Under the pieces are notes generated by a model. The model searched no databases. It saw only the letters and a list, made by a program, of their open reading frames with translations, and was not told the DNA's origin. Shown one piece after another: positions 44,194 through 54,266 of a stretch of 64,000 nucleotides of DNA; within the stretch, counting starts at the first letter, position 1, and each line of letters begins with the position of its first letter. This stretch comes from Acidobacteriota bacterium (GTDB lineage Bacteria > Acidobacteriota > Blastocatellia > Pyrinomonadales > Pyrinomonadaceae). The position numbers were made by a program, and so were the translations under genes. The stretch is taken from contig JAHBSI010000002.1 in assembly GCA_019639195.1 (NCBI GenBank), forward strand, positions 1 through 64,000, written 5' to 3'.

Positions 44194-46836
44194 CTACAGG
44201 TCCCATTCAATCTGGGAATGATTTCCTGTGGAGCGCCGACCAACCGGATTTCCTTCTGGATCAATTCGTTGACCAGTCTTGTCTCGGAGTTCCATGTGTG
44301 GCGTTTCGCTTCCTGGTGTTCTTGGAGAACCCTTCTTAATCGTCATTCGTTTCATTCCAGTTTCATCGAAATAGTGAAGCGGCCCGCCAGGAGTCTGTCG
44401 AGCTGTCCAACCCTGCTTTTCAGCCCATTCCTTTAGAGCACTTGCTTTTGGCTTAGAGCCGCCAGCGAAGAAATCTTTTAACTCCTTGTTCTTGGAGAAC
44501 AAATTTTTGATAGCGTCCCCCGCTTTCTTGAGACCTCGTCCCAGTGGCTTGCCGATGCGATCAATATTTCTTCCCTTCGACCAAGAGCCGAAAAATGGCG
44601 TGACTTCAATCCGATCCATTGTCTCCCATTCATCTACTACCTCAGCGTTAAATGTATCTTTCAGCCATCCATCAAACCCATTTGAGTCGAAAGTTTTTCC
44701 AATTTCTATTGCTTGATTTCCAAAGAATGCGGCGAGAAACTGATGAGGCACTCCCACCAGTTCGGCTAGCGTGAGGTATGTATCGTCGTCCCGGTCTGAT
44801 TCATAGCAAAGTCGAGTGCCGCCATTTCCTCCTGAGCAAGGAACCTCTTTCCACAGCCCCGACGGATCCACAAAATTTAGGGGATTATTGCTAACGTATG
44901 AATAGAGATTCCAAGTTTGTGGGACTCCCGGCCATTGATCGTTGAAAACCTGATCTGGACTCGTGAACCTGCCGTGCGAATAGTTGAACATTCGATTCTG
45001 AGCGAAGTCCAACCCCGTTTCACCATCCCGTTCATAGCCTGTAAATTTTTGGCGGACGGAATCTGAGCCGTAATTCGAACGTGAAATCTCTTCGCCGAAG
45101 GGTCTGAAATCTCTTCTGCTAATGACCTGTCCAAGGGCGTCGGTGGTGATTCTTGGGCTTCCGAGATTGTCGTTTGTCAAATAGCTAATCTTGGGAGTCT
45201 GGCTGATTTGATTCGCGTATTCGGCGACGAGTTTGCCAATCGCGTCATAAACGAAAATTACAGTTTCGTCGGCAGAGATCTTCTTGATTCGTTTACCGTC
45301 ACCATCGTAAAAATATTTACCGATCAAAACACTATTCTCGATCACTTCGACCTGTTTATTTTCGGCGTCGTAAGTGTACGTTCGACCGAGAGCATCGACG
45401 GTCGTGTTTCCCGAAAGATCGTACGAATACCCTTGTCCGGGTGCGAATCTGTTATTCACTGTGCTGATCGTTGGGTTCGAAATGGCCTGGTTTGCAAATG
45501 ACGAAGGCATCGTTGTGTTCGCCTCATCAAAGCGTCTGTTACCGTAACGGTCATAGATAAACGTCTGTTTCCAATTCGGCGGCGTCTGGCCTGTGATATT
45601 CTCGGCCGCTTGTGAGATCCTGTTTAGCGAATCATAAGTGTAATTCTGGACAGCCGCGAAGCCTTGATTTGTCCCGACCGTCGGAACCGTAATAACCTGC
45701 GATTTCACATTACCGTTGTTGTCGGTCGTGCCGTAATCGAAACTGAGCTTTAGAATGTTCTGTGTGCTTGCGGAAGAACCCAAACCAATCTGGACAGGCT
45801 GCAGTCTGCTGTTGAATTGAGTATTCTCGAACTTTCCATTGCCTAGCTGCATTGATTCGATGGCACCTGCGGCTGTGTACCTGAAATTATTCGCATAATT
45901 TCGCCAAATGTCGGACGGAGTTTTATTGCTATCGACCTTCTTCAGCATGCCGTCGTCATCGAGAGATGTCTTTACAATTCTCCCAGACGGATATTTTTGC
46001 TCGATCAAAGCACCGGACAAGTTGTAAGTATACGTCATCGGATCATAGGCCGTGCCATCCGTCGTCTGCTGACTTTGGGTCACTCTTCCCAATATATCAA
46101 AGGCTTGATACTCAGTCTTCGAATAGGTGTTCTCGACCTTTATTAACTTGCCTTTCGCGTTCGCCAGGTTGTCGTAGAAATATGACACGTTGGGAGTCGT
46201 GTAGCCGGTTTCGCCGGTGTAAGTCCTTGTTAGGACGCGGTTTAGGGCGTCGTAGGTGTAGGCGGTCGTGATCGTCCGAGCATCAACCTTACTCGTCAAA
46301 TTTCCGTTCGCGTCGTAGCTGTACTGGATCGTGCCGGATTCCGGGTTTTGGGCCGAGACGAGCCTCGAAAGGGAATTGTACGCGAAGTTACGCGTCTGCA
46401 CACCCTGTCCCACCGTCGTGAGGTTATTCAAAACGTCGTAAGTGTAATACGTCGGCTGTGTCGGACTCGAAGTATCGCCAAGCTGCCCGCCCGCGTCCGG
46501 CTCGTCAACCCGCGTTAATTGCCCCATCGCATTCGTGATCGACCGTCGCACCTTCCCAGCCTGATCGGTGACGGTAACGGCGGCGCCGATCTGCGAACCG
46601 GATGTTGCGAGAGAATATGCTGTTGTAACGACCGCGTTGTCGGGCGTGGTTATGCTGATAGCTCTGCCGAGGTCGTCGTAAGCGGGCGTTGTCCATTCGA
46701 GGCTTGACGAGCATGTCGGCGCCGCACCCGCACGAACCGGATTCGAGGTTTTCGCCACCCTACCCATGTCGTTATAACAAGTCACGACAAAAGTATCGTC
46801 CTGATCGTTATCCACCGCCTGGCTGACCACATTCAT
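44194..46836 (-). CDS. 5'-truncated RHS cassette with unassigned, probably cytosol-acting tip
   Basis: This 880-residue frame holds the longest truncated core, beginning at WFDGLGMNVVSQAVDNDQDD just after the stop of the upstream immunity gene, and reaching GYERDGETGLDFAQNRMFN. The tip ends with ALKEWAEKQGWTARQTPGGP, TPHMELRDKTGQRIDPEGNP and GNHSQIEWDL. I have seen this ending at the C-termini of other RHS proteins but cannot name its activity; the paired immunity protein is cytosolic, which points to a nuclease or other cytosolic toxin. No signal sequence is present. Confidence 0.75.
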   Translation of the reverse strand: MNVVSQAVDNDQDDTFVVTCYNDMGRVAKTSNPVRAGAAPTCSSSLEWTTPAYDDLGRAISITTPDNAVVTTAYSLATSGSQIGAAVTVTDQAGKVRRSITNAMGQLTRVDEPDAGGQLGDTSSPTQPTYYTYDVLNNLTTVGQGVQTRNFAYNSLSRLVSAQNPESGTIQYSYDANGNLTSKVDARTITTAYTYDALNRVLTRTYTGETGYTTPNVSYFYDNLANAKGKLIKVENTYSKTEYQAFDILGRVTQSQQTTDGTAYDPMTYTYNLSGALIEQKYPSGRIVKTSLDDDGMLKKVDSNKTPSDIWRNYANNFRYTAAGAIESMQLGNGKFENTQFNSRLQPVQIGLGSSASTQNILKLSFDYGTTDNNGNVKSQVITVPTVGTNQGFAAVQNYTYDSLNRISQAAENITGQTPPNWKQTFIYDRYGNRRFDEANTTMPSSFANQAISNPTISTVNNRFAPGQGYSYDLSGNTTVDALGRTYTYDAENKQVEVIENSVLIGKYFYDGDGKRIKKISADETVIFVYDAIGKLVAEYANQISQTPKISYLTNDNLGSPRITTDALGQVISRRDFRPFGEEISRSNYGSDSVRQKFTGYERDGETGLDFAQNRMFNYSHGRFTSPDQVFNDQWPGVPQTWNLYSYVSNNPLNFVDPSGLWKEVPCSGGNGGTRLCYESDRDDDTYLTLAELVGVPHQFLAAFFGNQAIEIGKTFDSNGFDGWLKDTFNAEVVDEWETMDRIEVTPFFGSWSKGRNIDRIGKPLGRGLKKAGDAIKNLFSKNKELKDFFAGGSKPKASALKEWAEKQGWTARQTPGGPLHYFDETGMKRMTIKKGSPRTPGSETPHMELRDKTGQRIDPEGNPVGRRSTGNHSQIEWDL

Positions 46837-46856
46837 GCCTAAACCGTCGAACCAGC

Positions 46857-47342
46857 TTATCGGTACCCTTCATCTTGATAGAACATTAGAGCGATTTCTC
46901 CGCCACTTTCTTCCGGTTCGATGAGTTTGATGACAAAGCTTCTTTCAGGAAAGTCCATTGAGAGTTTGCATTTCCACATTTCAGCGAGTTTTTCGGCCAG
47001 ATACCGATCTTCTTCTTCATTAGTGTCCCCCGCATGCCGTCCGAAAAAATACGAGGGTACTTCGAAGAAGTTAAAAGACTTCTCTATGCCACTAAAATCT
47101 TCCCGTTCGGCCTCGCTACTATGCAATATTGCGTCAATTCTATCTTTGGTTTCCCGATCAAAATTGTCTCCTACGAAAATCATTCCTTTAAATTCGACGA
47201 AGTCAGGCCAAAATAATTTTGCATAAGCAAGAGCAATAAGCGGTGATCCGAAGGTGCCAACAAAATCTAGAACGCTAAAATTACGCGTATCCTCGCTGCT
47301 AAAATAAGCCTTTAGACGTTTGGTAAAGGTAAGTTCCCTCAT
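46857..47342 (-). CDS. Cytosolic immunity candidate for the type-24-like tip
   Basis: The ATG at 47342 lies 11 bases after the toxin stop (a TTG at 47348 is also possible). The product of about 161 residues has no signal peptide or membrane helix and is strongly acidic in its second half (TNEEEDRYLAEKLAEMW). No domain is recognised. Its place between a tip and the seam of the next cassette supports immunity. Confidence 0.62.
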   Translation of the reverse strand: MRELTFTKRLKAYFSSEDTRNFSVLDFVGTFGSPLIALAYAKLFWPDFVEFKGMIFVGDNFDRETKDRIDAILHSSEAEREDFSGIEKSFNFFEVPSYFFGRHAGDTNEEEDRYLAEKLAEMWKCKLSMDFPERSFVIKLIEPEESGGEIALMFYQDEGYR

Positions 47343-47353
47343 ACTCAAATAAA

Positions 47354-48577
47354 CTAATTTTTTGGAATCTCATCAGGCCTCGCGCGACGGGGTACTTTAG
47401 GAGGCGCCCCCGGCCCCTTCTTCGGTTTGGGTTCCAGCACAAGCGGAGGCTCAACGCCCCCATGTGGCTTACCGTCTCTACGGAAACGCTTCACGGGATT
47501 TCCATTTTTGTCAAATGTCGTATAGCCTGTCGTCCGACCACCGTCCTTCTTAGGAACGCTGTGGGGTCTGCCTTTTGCATTTTTGTCGGGTTTAACCTTA
47601 TTCGTTCGGCTGCCACTTTTCTTCGTACTTTGCGTTACAGGTGGTACGAGCCTCGGCTGTGGTGTTTTATCGGGACGTTGGGTTTCGGGGCTCCGTTGTC
47701 GAGTAGTCGTGGTGGAAGCCGGAGGTCCGAGGCGATTCGTCAACATCTGCCTAGCCCTTCCGTTGTTCGGCCCCAACGGCAACGAGTCAACCAAATATGC
47801 GGAGCCGAGGACGACTCCGGTCGTTACTGCCCCGGTTACAACTGCTGCTCCCGCAGTTATCGCAGAACCAACTGTAGCTATCACCTTTGCGGCATTTGCT
47901 ACATCGTCAAAAGTTGGACAATACGGGCAGTGGCCGTCGGGGTCGTTGAACTTATATGGATTGTTGTAGCCGTATTGATATTTGTTCAGCGACTGAGGAT
48001 TTTCGAGGTCGGCGTAGAAAGTCGGGTTGTCTGCGGCATCCTCTTCGAAATCGAAAAGCTCGTCCGGACCGCCCTTAAAATCATCGGGCGAAGTGAACCG
48101 CCCGTGCATCGCCGAATAGTATCGTGACTGTGCAAAATCAAGCCCGGTCTCTGAATCACGCTGATAGGTCGCAAACTTCTTGCGAATATCGTCAGACGAG
48201 GACGAATATTTTTGAGCAGTGTTTCGACCCGCAAGGCCGGCGTACAGTTCCTCTCCAAACGGAAGGTAGTCGCGTCTTGCCTGAACGTCTCCAAAAGAGT
48301 TCGTCGTAACCCGTACAGAACCAACCGCATCGTTTGTCAAATAGCTAACGGTCGGGCTCGCAGGCTGAGGCACGTTTATGGTGTATTCAGCCGCAAGCTG
48401 TCCACTCGCATCATACACGAAAACGGTCGTCCGGTCATTGATCGCGTCATAAGACTTTACGCGTCTATTGTCGCCATCATACGAGTACGTCATCGACAGG
48501 CCGGAACCCGTTGCAGTCGTCAGCAGATTCTCAGCGTCGAAGGTAAAGTTCTGCCCACGCGCGTTCGCCGTCGCGAC
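47354..48577 (-). pseudogene. 5'-truncated RHS cassette with type-24-like nuclease tip
   Basis: The frame begins directly after the TAG of the upstream gene and reads VATANARGQNFTFDAENLL, the last quarter of an RHS core of a more distant lineage (YQRDSETGLDFAQSRYYS). After a Gly/Ala/Val hydrophobic stretch and a Pro/Arg/Lys-rich linker the tip has GRPHSVPKKDGGRTTGYTTF and GKPHGGVEPPLVLEP. This resembles polymorphic toxin type 24, a presumed RNase. It is silent unless recombined or started internally. Confidence 0.7.
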
Positions 48578-49000
48578 CTATTCTTTCTTTATGACCTTCA
48601 CTTCACCTCCACCACATATATCACCGACAACGCCACCGAGCGTTACCTGTAAGTAGCCGTCGGGTTCGGACTTGACGACTCGTATTGGAATATAAAGAGA
48701 AATCGCACTCGGTCTTGAGACGATAAGTGTGAATCTACCTCGGAAGTGTCCGCTGAATTTAAACCTTCCTTCCTTATCAGTTTCAACCGTTTCAAGTGTT
48801 GCACCGTTATTCTTTCGCCTTAGCTTGATGTTCGCGTCGCTCACCGAATTCTCTTGACTGACAAATGACACGATTCCTTTGATTTCAGGAACTCGTTTCT
48901 CTGAAATAACACAGATTCCTTGCGCAACAATAGTAGTCGGAATCAGGAGCATGAAGACAGCGAGCACTAGGCTGTGGTGTGTACGTAAATGCAGTTCCAT
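48578..49000 (-). CDS. Exported immunity candidate for the HEFGH tip of the full-length RHS
   Basis: The 140-residue product has a signal peptide (SLVLAVFMLLIPTTIVAQG) and a beta-sandwich of the carboxypeptidase-regulatory type (VPEIKGIVSFVSQENSVSDA, TVETDKEGRFKFSG). Its ATG overlaps the toxin stop (TAATG), so translation is coupled. A periplasmic beta-sandwich next to a metallopeptidase tip suggests direct inhibition outside the cytosol. Confidence 0.68.
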   Translation of the reverse strand: MELHLRTHHSLVLAVFMLLIPTTIVAQGICVISEKRVPEIKGIVSFVSQENSVSDANIKLRRKNNGATLETVETDKEGRFKFSGHFRGRFTLIVSRPSAISLYIPIRVVKSEPDGYLQVTLGGVVGDICGGGEVKVIKKE

Positions 49001-52000
49001 TATTTATCTCCTTCCAGCTTGGCCATCGCGCGTTCAGTCTTGCGCGACAGAGAATTGCCAAATATTTGGCGGATTGTCGGGATGGCGTTCTTCTCAGCAC
49101 GGTTGTCACGATTTATTCCTTCCTGGATCTGGGTTGCACCAAATTTTTTCTGGAAATCCTCATTAAGGTTTCTATATGTAGCGTCTGTCGTCACCTCTCC
49201 GAGCCGATTTTGTCGCCCCAGTTCATTTAGCCTTCCTGCAATCGCGTTATAAATCTGTTGTTGTTCGTAAAACTTTGTCCCTAGACTTCTCAAGTCATCA
49301 AGATGTCCAAACTCATGGGCTATTTTTGCCGCCCCAACTTTCGCAGAATTTGTTGGATCAAGAGTGCTCGAAATTGGATAAGATACATCGTCATTGGGTA
49401 CGCCCTTACCCAAGTTTCGACCCAGAGTCATGGTTGCTCCGGTTGCATTTCGATCTTTATCAAATGTCCAATCATCGACCCTTGCGCTGCGATTCTTGCC
49501 CGCATCCCCTCGATCTACAACTGCGATCTGCAATCTGAAATTCTTATCATCTTGATAACGAGCCCAAGTTTTTCGTCCTTGCTCGGTCGCAAGATACGCC
49601 GCCTTCCATTTGTCATAGGCTTTTTGATCCTCATCGCTTAGCCCGGTTGGCTCGATAATGTCTTCACCCCATTGGTCTACGTACTTGAATGGGTTGCTTC
49701 GCGAATACCCGAAAAGATTTATTCGCTGCGGATCAATGGCCCGCCGAAATGATATGAGAATCGGATCCGTTGTCGTAAACCGTCCCAGATGGTCGGCATA
49801 CATCCGAGCTTGGGCGAAGTCCAGGTCGGTCTCCTCGTCCCGTTCATAGCCGGTGAATTGTTTGCGGACCGTGTCGTCGCCGTAGTTGAGGCCCGTCGTA
49901 CGTCCCCCGCTGCCGTCGATCTCTTCGCCGAATGGGTGGTAGTCGTGGCGGGCGATGACGGTTCCGTTGGCGTCGGTGTTGATCCGTGGTGAGCCGAGAT
50001 GATCGGAGGTGAGATAGTTCACTTTTGCGTCGGTCGAGTTCGCGACGATCGTCGAGTACTCCGCGATCTGCTTGCCCGCCGCGTCATACACGAACACTGT
50101 AACTTCGCCTGTTCCGGGAACGTACTTCTTCACGCGCTTGCCGTCTCCGTCGTAAAAGTATTCGCCGATCGTTGACGCGGAAGAGTTTTTCACGACGACC
50201 TGTTTGTTCTCAGCGTCATAGGTGAATGTGCGTCCCTGCGGATCGACGGTCGTGTTGCCCGAGGCGTCGAACACATATCCGTCCGATGCACTCAGCCGGT
50301 TGTCGGATGCATTCACCGAAGGGTTAAGGACCTTCCGATCGGCCGCGCAGACAGTAAAATTCGGCGCCGTCCCGCAGTTCTTCGGCAAAGTCGTCGTGTT
50401 CGCTTCGTCGAAGTTCCGATTGCCGTATCGGTCGAATGTAAACGCTTGCTTCCACGATTGCGATGCGCTGCCACCGGCGGGTGTGACATTCTCGGTCGCA
50501 CTCGTAAGACGATTCAGTTCGTCGTAAGTATAAGTCTGCACCGCCGTAAAGCCGTTGTTTATCCCCACACTCGGAACCGTGATCGTCTGGCTCAGGACAT
50601 TGCCGTTGTTGGCGGTCGTGCCGTAGGAGTAGTCGAGTTTGAGCTTGTCGGTGCCGTTCTGAACGGTGCCGAGGGCGATCTGTGTCGGCTGGAGCCTCGA
50701 GTTGAACTGTGTCGATTCCCAACGCCCGTTCCCAAGCTGCATCGAGGTGACCGCTCCGGAAGCGTTGTATGTAAAGCTCTTCGCGTAGCTGAAATAGCCT
50801 TGCGGATCGCTGCACGTCGCCGTCACGCCATTCACCACCCCGCAACGCGCACTCTGCACCAACGAGAGTTCGCCGTCATTGTCGAGCACGTTCTTCACCT
50901 TGCGGCCGCTCGGATAAGTTTCTTCGATCAACGCACCGCTTAGGTTGTAAGTATAGCCCGTCGCGTACCCGTTCGGATCCCCGCCGTCGGTTGTCTGCTT
51001 TGCCGCCGTCACACGTCCTAAGATGTCAAACGCAGTGTATTCCGTTGTCGAGACGGAGGAAGAAACTTTCGTCAATTTTCCTTTGGCGTTCGTCTTGTCG
51101 TCATAAGTATAGGAGACATCCGGAGTCGCGTCTGAATAGTTTCGAGCTGTAACCCGATTCAAGGCGTCGTACGTGTAAGTAGTCGAGATGCCTCTAGCAT
51201 CTGTCTTGGATGTAAGGTTGCCATTCGGATCATAGGAATAGCTGATCATCCCAGATTCGGGGTTTGTCGCGCTGAGCAATCTCGAGAGACTGCTGTAAGT
51301 GAAAGTTCGCGTCTGCACACCCTGTCCCACCGTCGTGAGATTATTCAAAACGTCGTAAGTGTAATACGTCGGCTGTGTCGGACTCGCAGCATCGCCAAGC
51401 TGCCCGCCCGCGTTCGGCTCGTCCACCCGCGTTAATTGCCCCAACGCATTCGTCACCGAACGCCGCACCTTCCCAGCCTGATCCGTCACCGTCACCGTGT
51501 TCGCATCGCTCACAGTATTAACTATACCAGTTGAAGATGTGTTGCTCCCCCACGGAGCAGGCAACGCCGACCCCGAGAACGTCTCGACCTGCGACTGATG
51601 TCCCGCCGCCCAGCCTTTTGAACGAGTCCAGCCCATGCTTGGTTCACCTGAGGCTCCTGTGGAGACGGATGCTCGGTACGGGTTGCTCTTAAGCTGGTAG
51701 GTGTAGCCGGAGACGGTCTCGTACCTCGTCTGCACCTTGACCCCGTCGGTCTCGTTCGTCGCAGATTGCGTGGGGTCTTCGAGCGTCTTCGAAAGGCGCA
51801 CTCGTCCTAGCTGATCGAAAAACTGCGTTGCCTGTCTTTTGCCGTCACCTTTTGTCTCAAGGTCGCTCTTGACCACAACAAACCGATCCGCATCGTGATA
51901 CTCGGTAGTTGTCCAGGATTCGAGCAGAGATCCCGACCCCGATATAGCCTTTACGGGGCGGCCAAGAGCGTCATATTCCGTCGCATTGGTGATGTTGTTG

Positions 52001-54210
52001 TCAACATCGGTGGCAGAGGTTACAAGGCCCGTGTAGAAGTCATAAACAGCCGACGAAGTTCGGGCCACGCTGGTGCCGTTCGCCGTGATCGTTTGCGTCG
52101 GGTAAAGATCGGTGACGTTGCCGCCTGGTCCCGCGATATTCCCATAGGTGATCTGTGTCACACTGCCGTTCGCATCCGTTATCGAGACCGGCATACCGTA
52201 AGAATTGTACGTGACCGATGTCGTGATGGAGTTTGTAGTTGCTAACGGACTGCTGTAAGGCTGCAGGCTTCCGCCCTTGTACGAATCCCAAACTTTAGAC
52301 TGCGTTTGATTTCCTCCGACAGTATTACTCGAAGAGTAATCGGTATAGTCGTAGGTCATCTCCGTGCGAGACTTCGGCGTGCTCGCATTGTCTTGAATCT
52401 CGACAGATTTTACGAGACTGAGGAGCCTTGGGCTCGTTCCAGCGTGGTAGCTGTCCGCATCCGAGTAATTCGTACTCGATGCCTCTGGAGTTGCATTATA
52501 GTATTCGGTCTTTGTGATGCGTTTTAATGATCCTGCAATCCCGGCTGGAAGGCCATCCGCAAATCCGTCGCTATTTCGCGGGATCGAAGAATACGCGACG
52601 AAATCGTATTCCTTAACTTCCGTGACGTTCCCATTCTTGTCTCGTGTATATTCAGTGATCGCGGTCTTCTGCGGCGCGCCGGATGAGTCGGCGATCGTCT
52701 TGTATTCGTACTTAACGTATCTGTTCGCCGTCCCTATAGGCGTCGTTCCCGAAATACGCCCGCCCGGAGAATTCGTCGCATAGTATCGTTCGCTCATCCC
52801 GCCATCCGAAGAAACCGTTTTCACATTCTCGGGTGAAAGAGCCATTCCGAACTCCGTCAACGGCCGACCGTAATACTCCGTTACTGTCGCTCCATCGGGG
52901 CTCGTGACTGCCGACCAATAGGGCAAAGCTCCGGTATGATGGTGGGAGTACGTCCACGTTTCAGTCGTACTCGAACTTGAGCCGTCGTATTCGAGAGCGT
53001 ACGCAAGCTGCTTTTGGCTCACACGATTGTCCATGACTTCTTCCGCGCTAATACCGTTTGTTCCGTTATTGGTATATTCGTAGGTTGCCGTCGCTCCAGA
53101 GGGTATGCGCGCGGAGTTAACCTCTCCCCATCCATTGTCGGCCGCGGATGTGTTATCCGCATTGTAATTAAATTCGTAGTAGGGATCGTAGGCTGATGCA
53201 CTCGGAAGATGTATCGTATCGACAACGCGGAGCGTTTCATCGAGCGTGGACAGGGTCCACCACACTTTTTGGAAAGTGTGGTTCACACGAATATTCTTCC
53301 AGCGAACCGTGGTCTGCAGAGCGGCCCCATTGAAACCGACGGAGTGTATGGTGTCCTGGTCAACTCCGCCCGTGCCGGTGCCATATTCGAGAATGGAGCT
53401 TCTACCGAAAATATCTACGATTCGAACGGTCTTGTGATTCGAGAGTTCGGTGTCTGCCGCAGTCTCAATGATGTCAACATAGTTATTGTTCCGATCATAG
53501 ATACGCTGCTCGACGCCGCTCGTCGGAAGGTTCTCAACGCGCGAACCATCGGGAAAGAACGCGATCCAGTGATCATTCGATGTGTCCGAATCGCCATCGG
53601 TGTAAAATTCAACCTTTACAAAGGTACTGTCTGCACTAAATGACCTAATCGTTTGCCCGGCGGCAGGTGCCGTATTCGCGTGGCAATCAACTCCTGTTGC
53701 AGAAATAGCGGATGCTCCTTGGACGTCGATCTCAGCGTTAGTACCATTAGCAACGTATATCGGATGCCGCGTGCCATCCGGCGTTATGAACACATTTCTA
53801 CACAAACCTTCTGGCGGATTCGTCTGAGAATCGGCCACGATCGGATCCCAAGTGAGAGAATATTTGTATCCGTACCGCCAATTGCCTTCCGGACTTGGGT
53901 GTAGTGCAGTGGAGTCGTAACCGCCGTAAGGTGCTTCATCAACGTGCACCATATCGCCATACCAGATCTTGCTGTTGTAGAAGAGCGAGAATCCGGCAGT
54001 TGCTCCGCCCCGGCCTGCGGGTACGCCGCCTAAAGGAACTTGAAACATCAAGTTGCCCGATTGAAGTGCGATGGTCTCAATGTCGGACAAAAGATACGTC
54101 TTATTCGACTTGATACCTTGATCAGGGATTACTGCCGTCTGGGAAAAAACGCTTCCGACCAAAAGAAGAGAAAGAATAAGTATAACAATCGGGATAAGTC
54201 GTCTATACAT
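49000..54210 (-). CDS. Full-length RHS polymorphic toxin with HEFGH metallopeptidase tip
   Basis: The start is the ATG at 54210 with AGGAG seven bases in front; the product has about 1736 residues. It begins with a signal peptide or anchor (RLIPIVILILSLLLVGSVFSQ), then an N-terminal region with PLGGVPAGRGGATAGFSLFY, long YD repeats and the core end GYERDEETDLDFAQARMYA. The tip has KIAHEFGHLDDLR, an HExxH zinc motif, and NRAEKNAIP as possible third-ligand segment. It is the only RHS gene in the array with its own export signal and ribosome site, so it is the expression site. It lies 57 bases after the FG-GAP gene. Confidence 0.9.
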   Translation of the reverse strand: MYRRLIPIVILILSLLLVGSVFSQTAVIPDQGIKSNKTYLLSDIETIALQSGNLMFQVPLGGVPAGRGGATAGFSLFYNSKIWYGDMVHVDEAPYGGYDSTALHPSPEGNWRYGYKYSLTWDPIVADSQTNPPEGLCRNVFITPDGTRHPIYVANGTNAEIDVQGASAISATGVDCHANTAPAAGQTIRSFSADSTFVKVEFYTDGDSDTSNDHWIAFFPDGSRVENLPTSGVEQRIYDRNNNYVDIIETAADTELSNHKTVRIVDIFGRSSILEYGTGTGGVDQDTIHSVGFNGAALQTTVRWKNIRVNHTFQKVWWTLSTLDETLRVVDTIHLPSASAYDPYYEFNYNADNTSAADNGWGEVNSARIPSGATATYEYTNNGTNGISAEEVMDNRVSQKQLAYALEYDGSSSSTTETWTYSHHHTGALPYWSAVTSPDGATVTEYYGRPLTEFGMALSPENVKTVSSDGGMSERYYATNSPGGRISGTTPIGTANRYVKYEYKTIADSSGAPQKTAITEYTRDKNGNVTEVKEYDFVAYSSIPRNSDGFADGLPAGIAGSLKRITKTEYYNATPEASSTNYSDADSYHAGTSPRLLSLVKSVEIQDNASTPKSRTEMTYDYTDYSSSNTVGGNQTQSKVWDSYKGGSLQPYSSPLATTNSITTSVTYNSYGMPVSITDANGSVTQITYGNIAGPGGNVTDLYPTQTITANGTSVARTSSAVYDFYTGLVTSATDVDNNITNATEYDALGRPVKAISGSGSLLESWTTTEYHDADRFVVVKSDLETKGDGKRQATQFFDQLGRVRLSKTLEDPTQSATNETDGVKVQTRYETVSGYTYQLKSNPYRASVSTGASGEPSMGWTRSKGWAAGHQSQVETFSGSALPAPWGSNTSSTGIVNTVSDANTVTVTDQAGKVRRSVTNALGQLTRVDEPNAGGQLGDAASPTQPTYYTYDVLNNLTTVGQGVQTRTFTYSSLSRLLSATNPESGMISYSYDPNGNLTSKTDARGISTTYTYDALNRVTARNYSDATPDVSYTYDDKTNAKGKLTKVSSSVSTTEYTAFDILGRVTAAKQTTDGGDPNGYATGYTYNLSGALIEETYPSGRKVKNVLDNDGELSLVQSARCGVVNGVTATCSDPQGYFSYAKSFTYNASGAVTSMQLGNGRWESTQFNSRLQPTQIALGTVQNGTDKLKLDYSYGTTANNGNVLSQTITVPSVGINNGFTAVQTYTYDELNRLTSATENVTPAGGSASQSWKQAFTFDRYGNRNFDEANTTTLPKNCGTAPNFTVCAADRKVLNPSVNASDNRLSASDGYVFDASGNTTVDPQGRTFTYDAENKQVVVKNSSASTIGEYFYDGDGKRVKKYVPGTGEVTVFVYDAAGKQIAEYSTIVANSTDAKVNYLTSDHLGSPRINTDANGTVIARHDYHPFGEEIDGSGGRTTGLNYGDDTVRKQFTGYERDEETDLDFAQARMYADHLGRFTTTDPILISFRRAIDPQRINLFGYSRSNPFKYVDQWGEDIIEPTGLSDEDQKAYDKWKAAYLATEQGRKTWARYQDDKNFRLQIAVVDRGDAGKNRSARVDDWTFDKDRNATGATMTLGRNLGKGVPNDDVSYPISSTLDPTNSAKVGAAKIAHEFGHLDDLRSLGTKFYEQQQIYNAIAGRLNELGRQNRLGEVTTDATYRNLNEDFQKKFGATQIQEGINRDNRAEKNAIPTIRQIFGNSLSRKTERAMAKLEGDK

Positions 54211-54266
54211 CGATTCACTCCTAACGCTTAACGGAACTAAAGATCTTCGTTTGTTAAAGGTCACAA

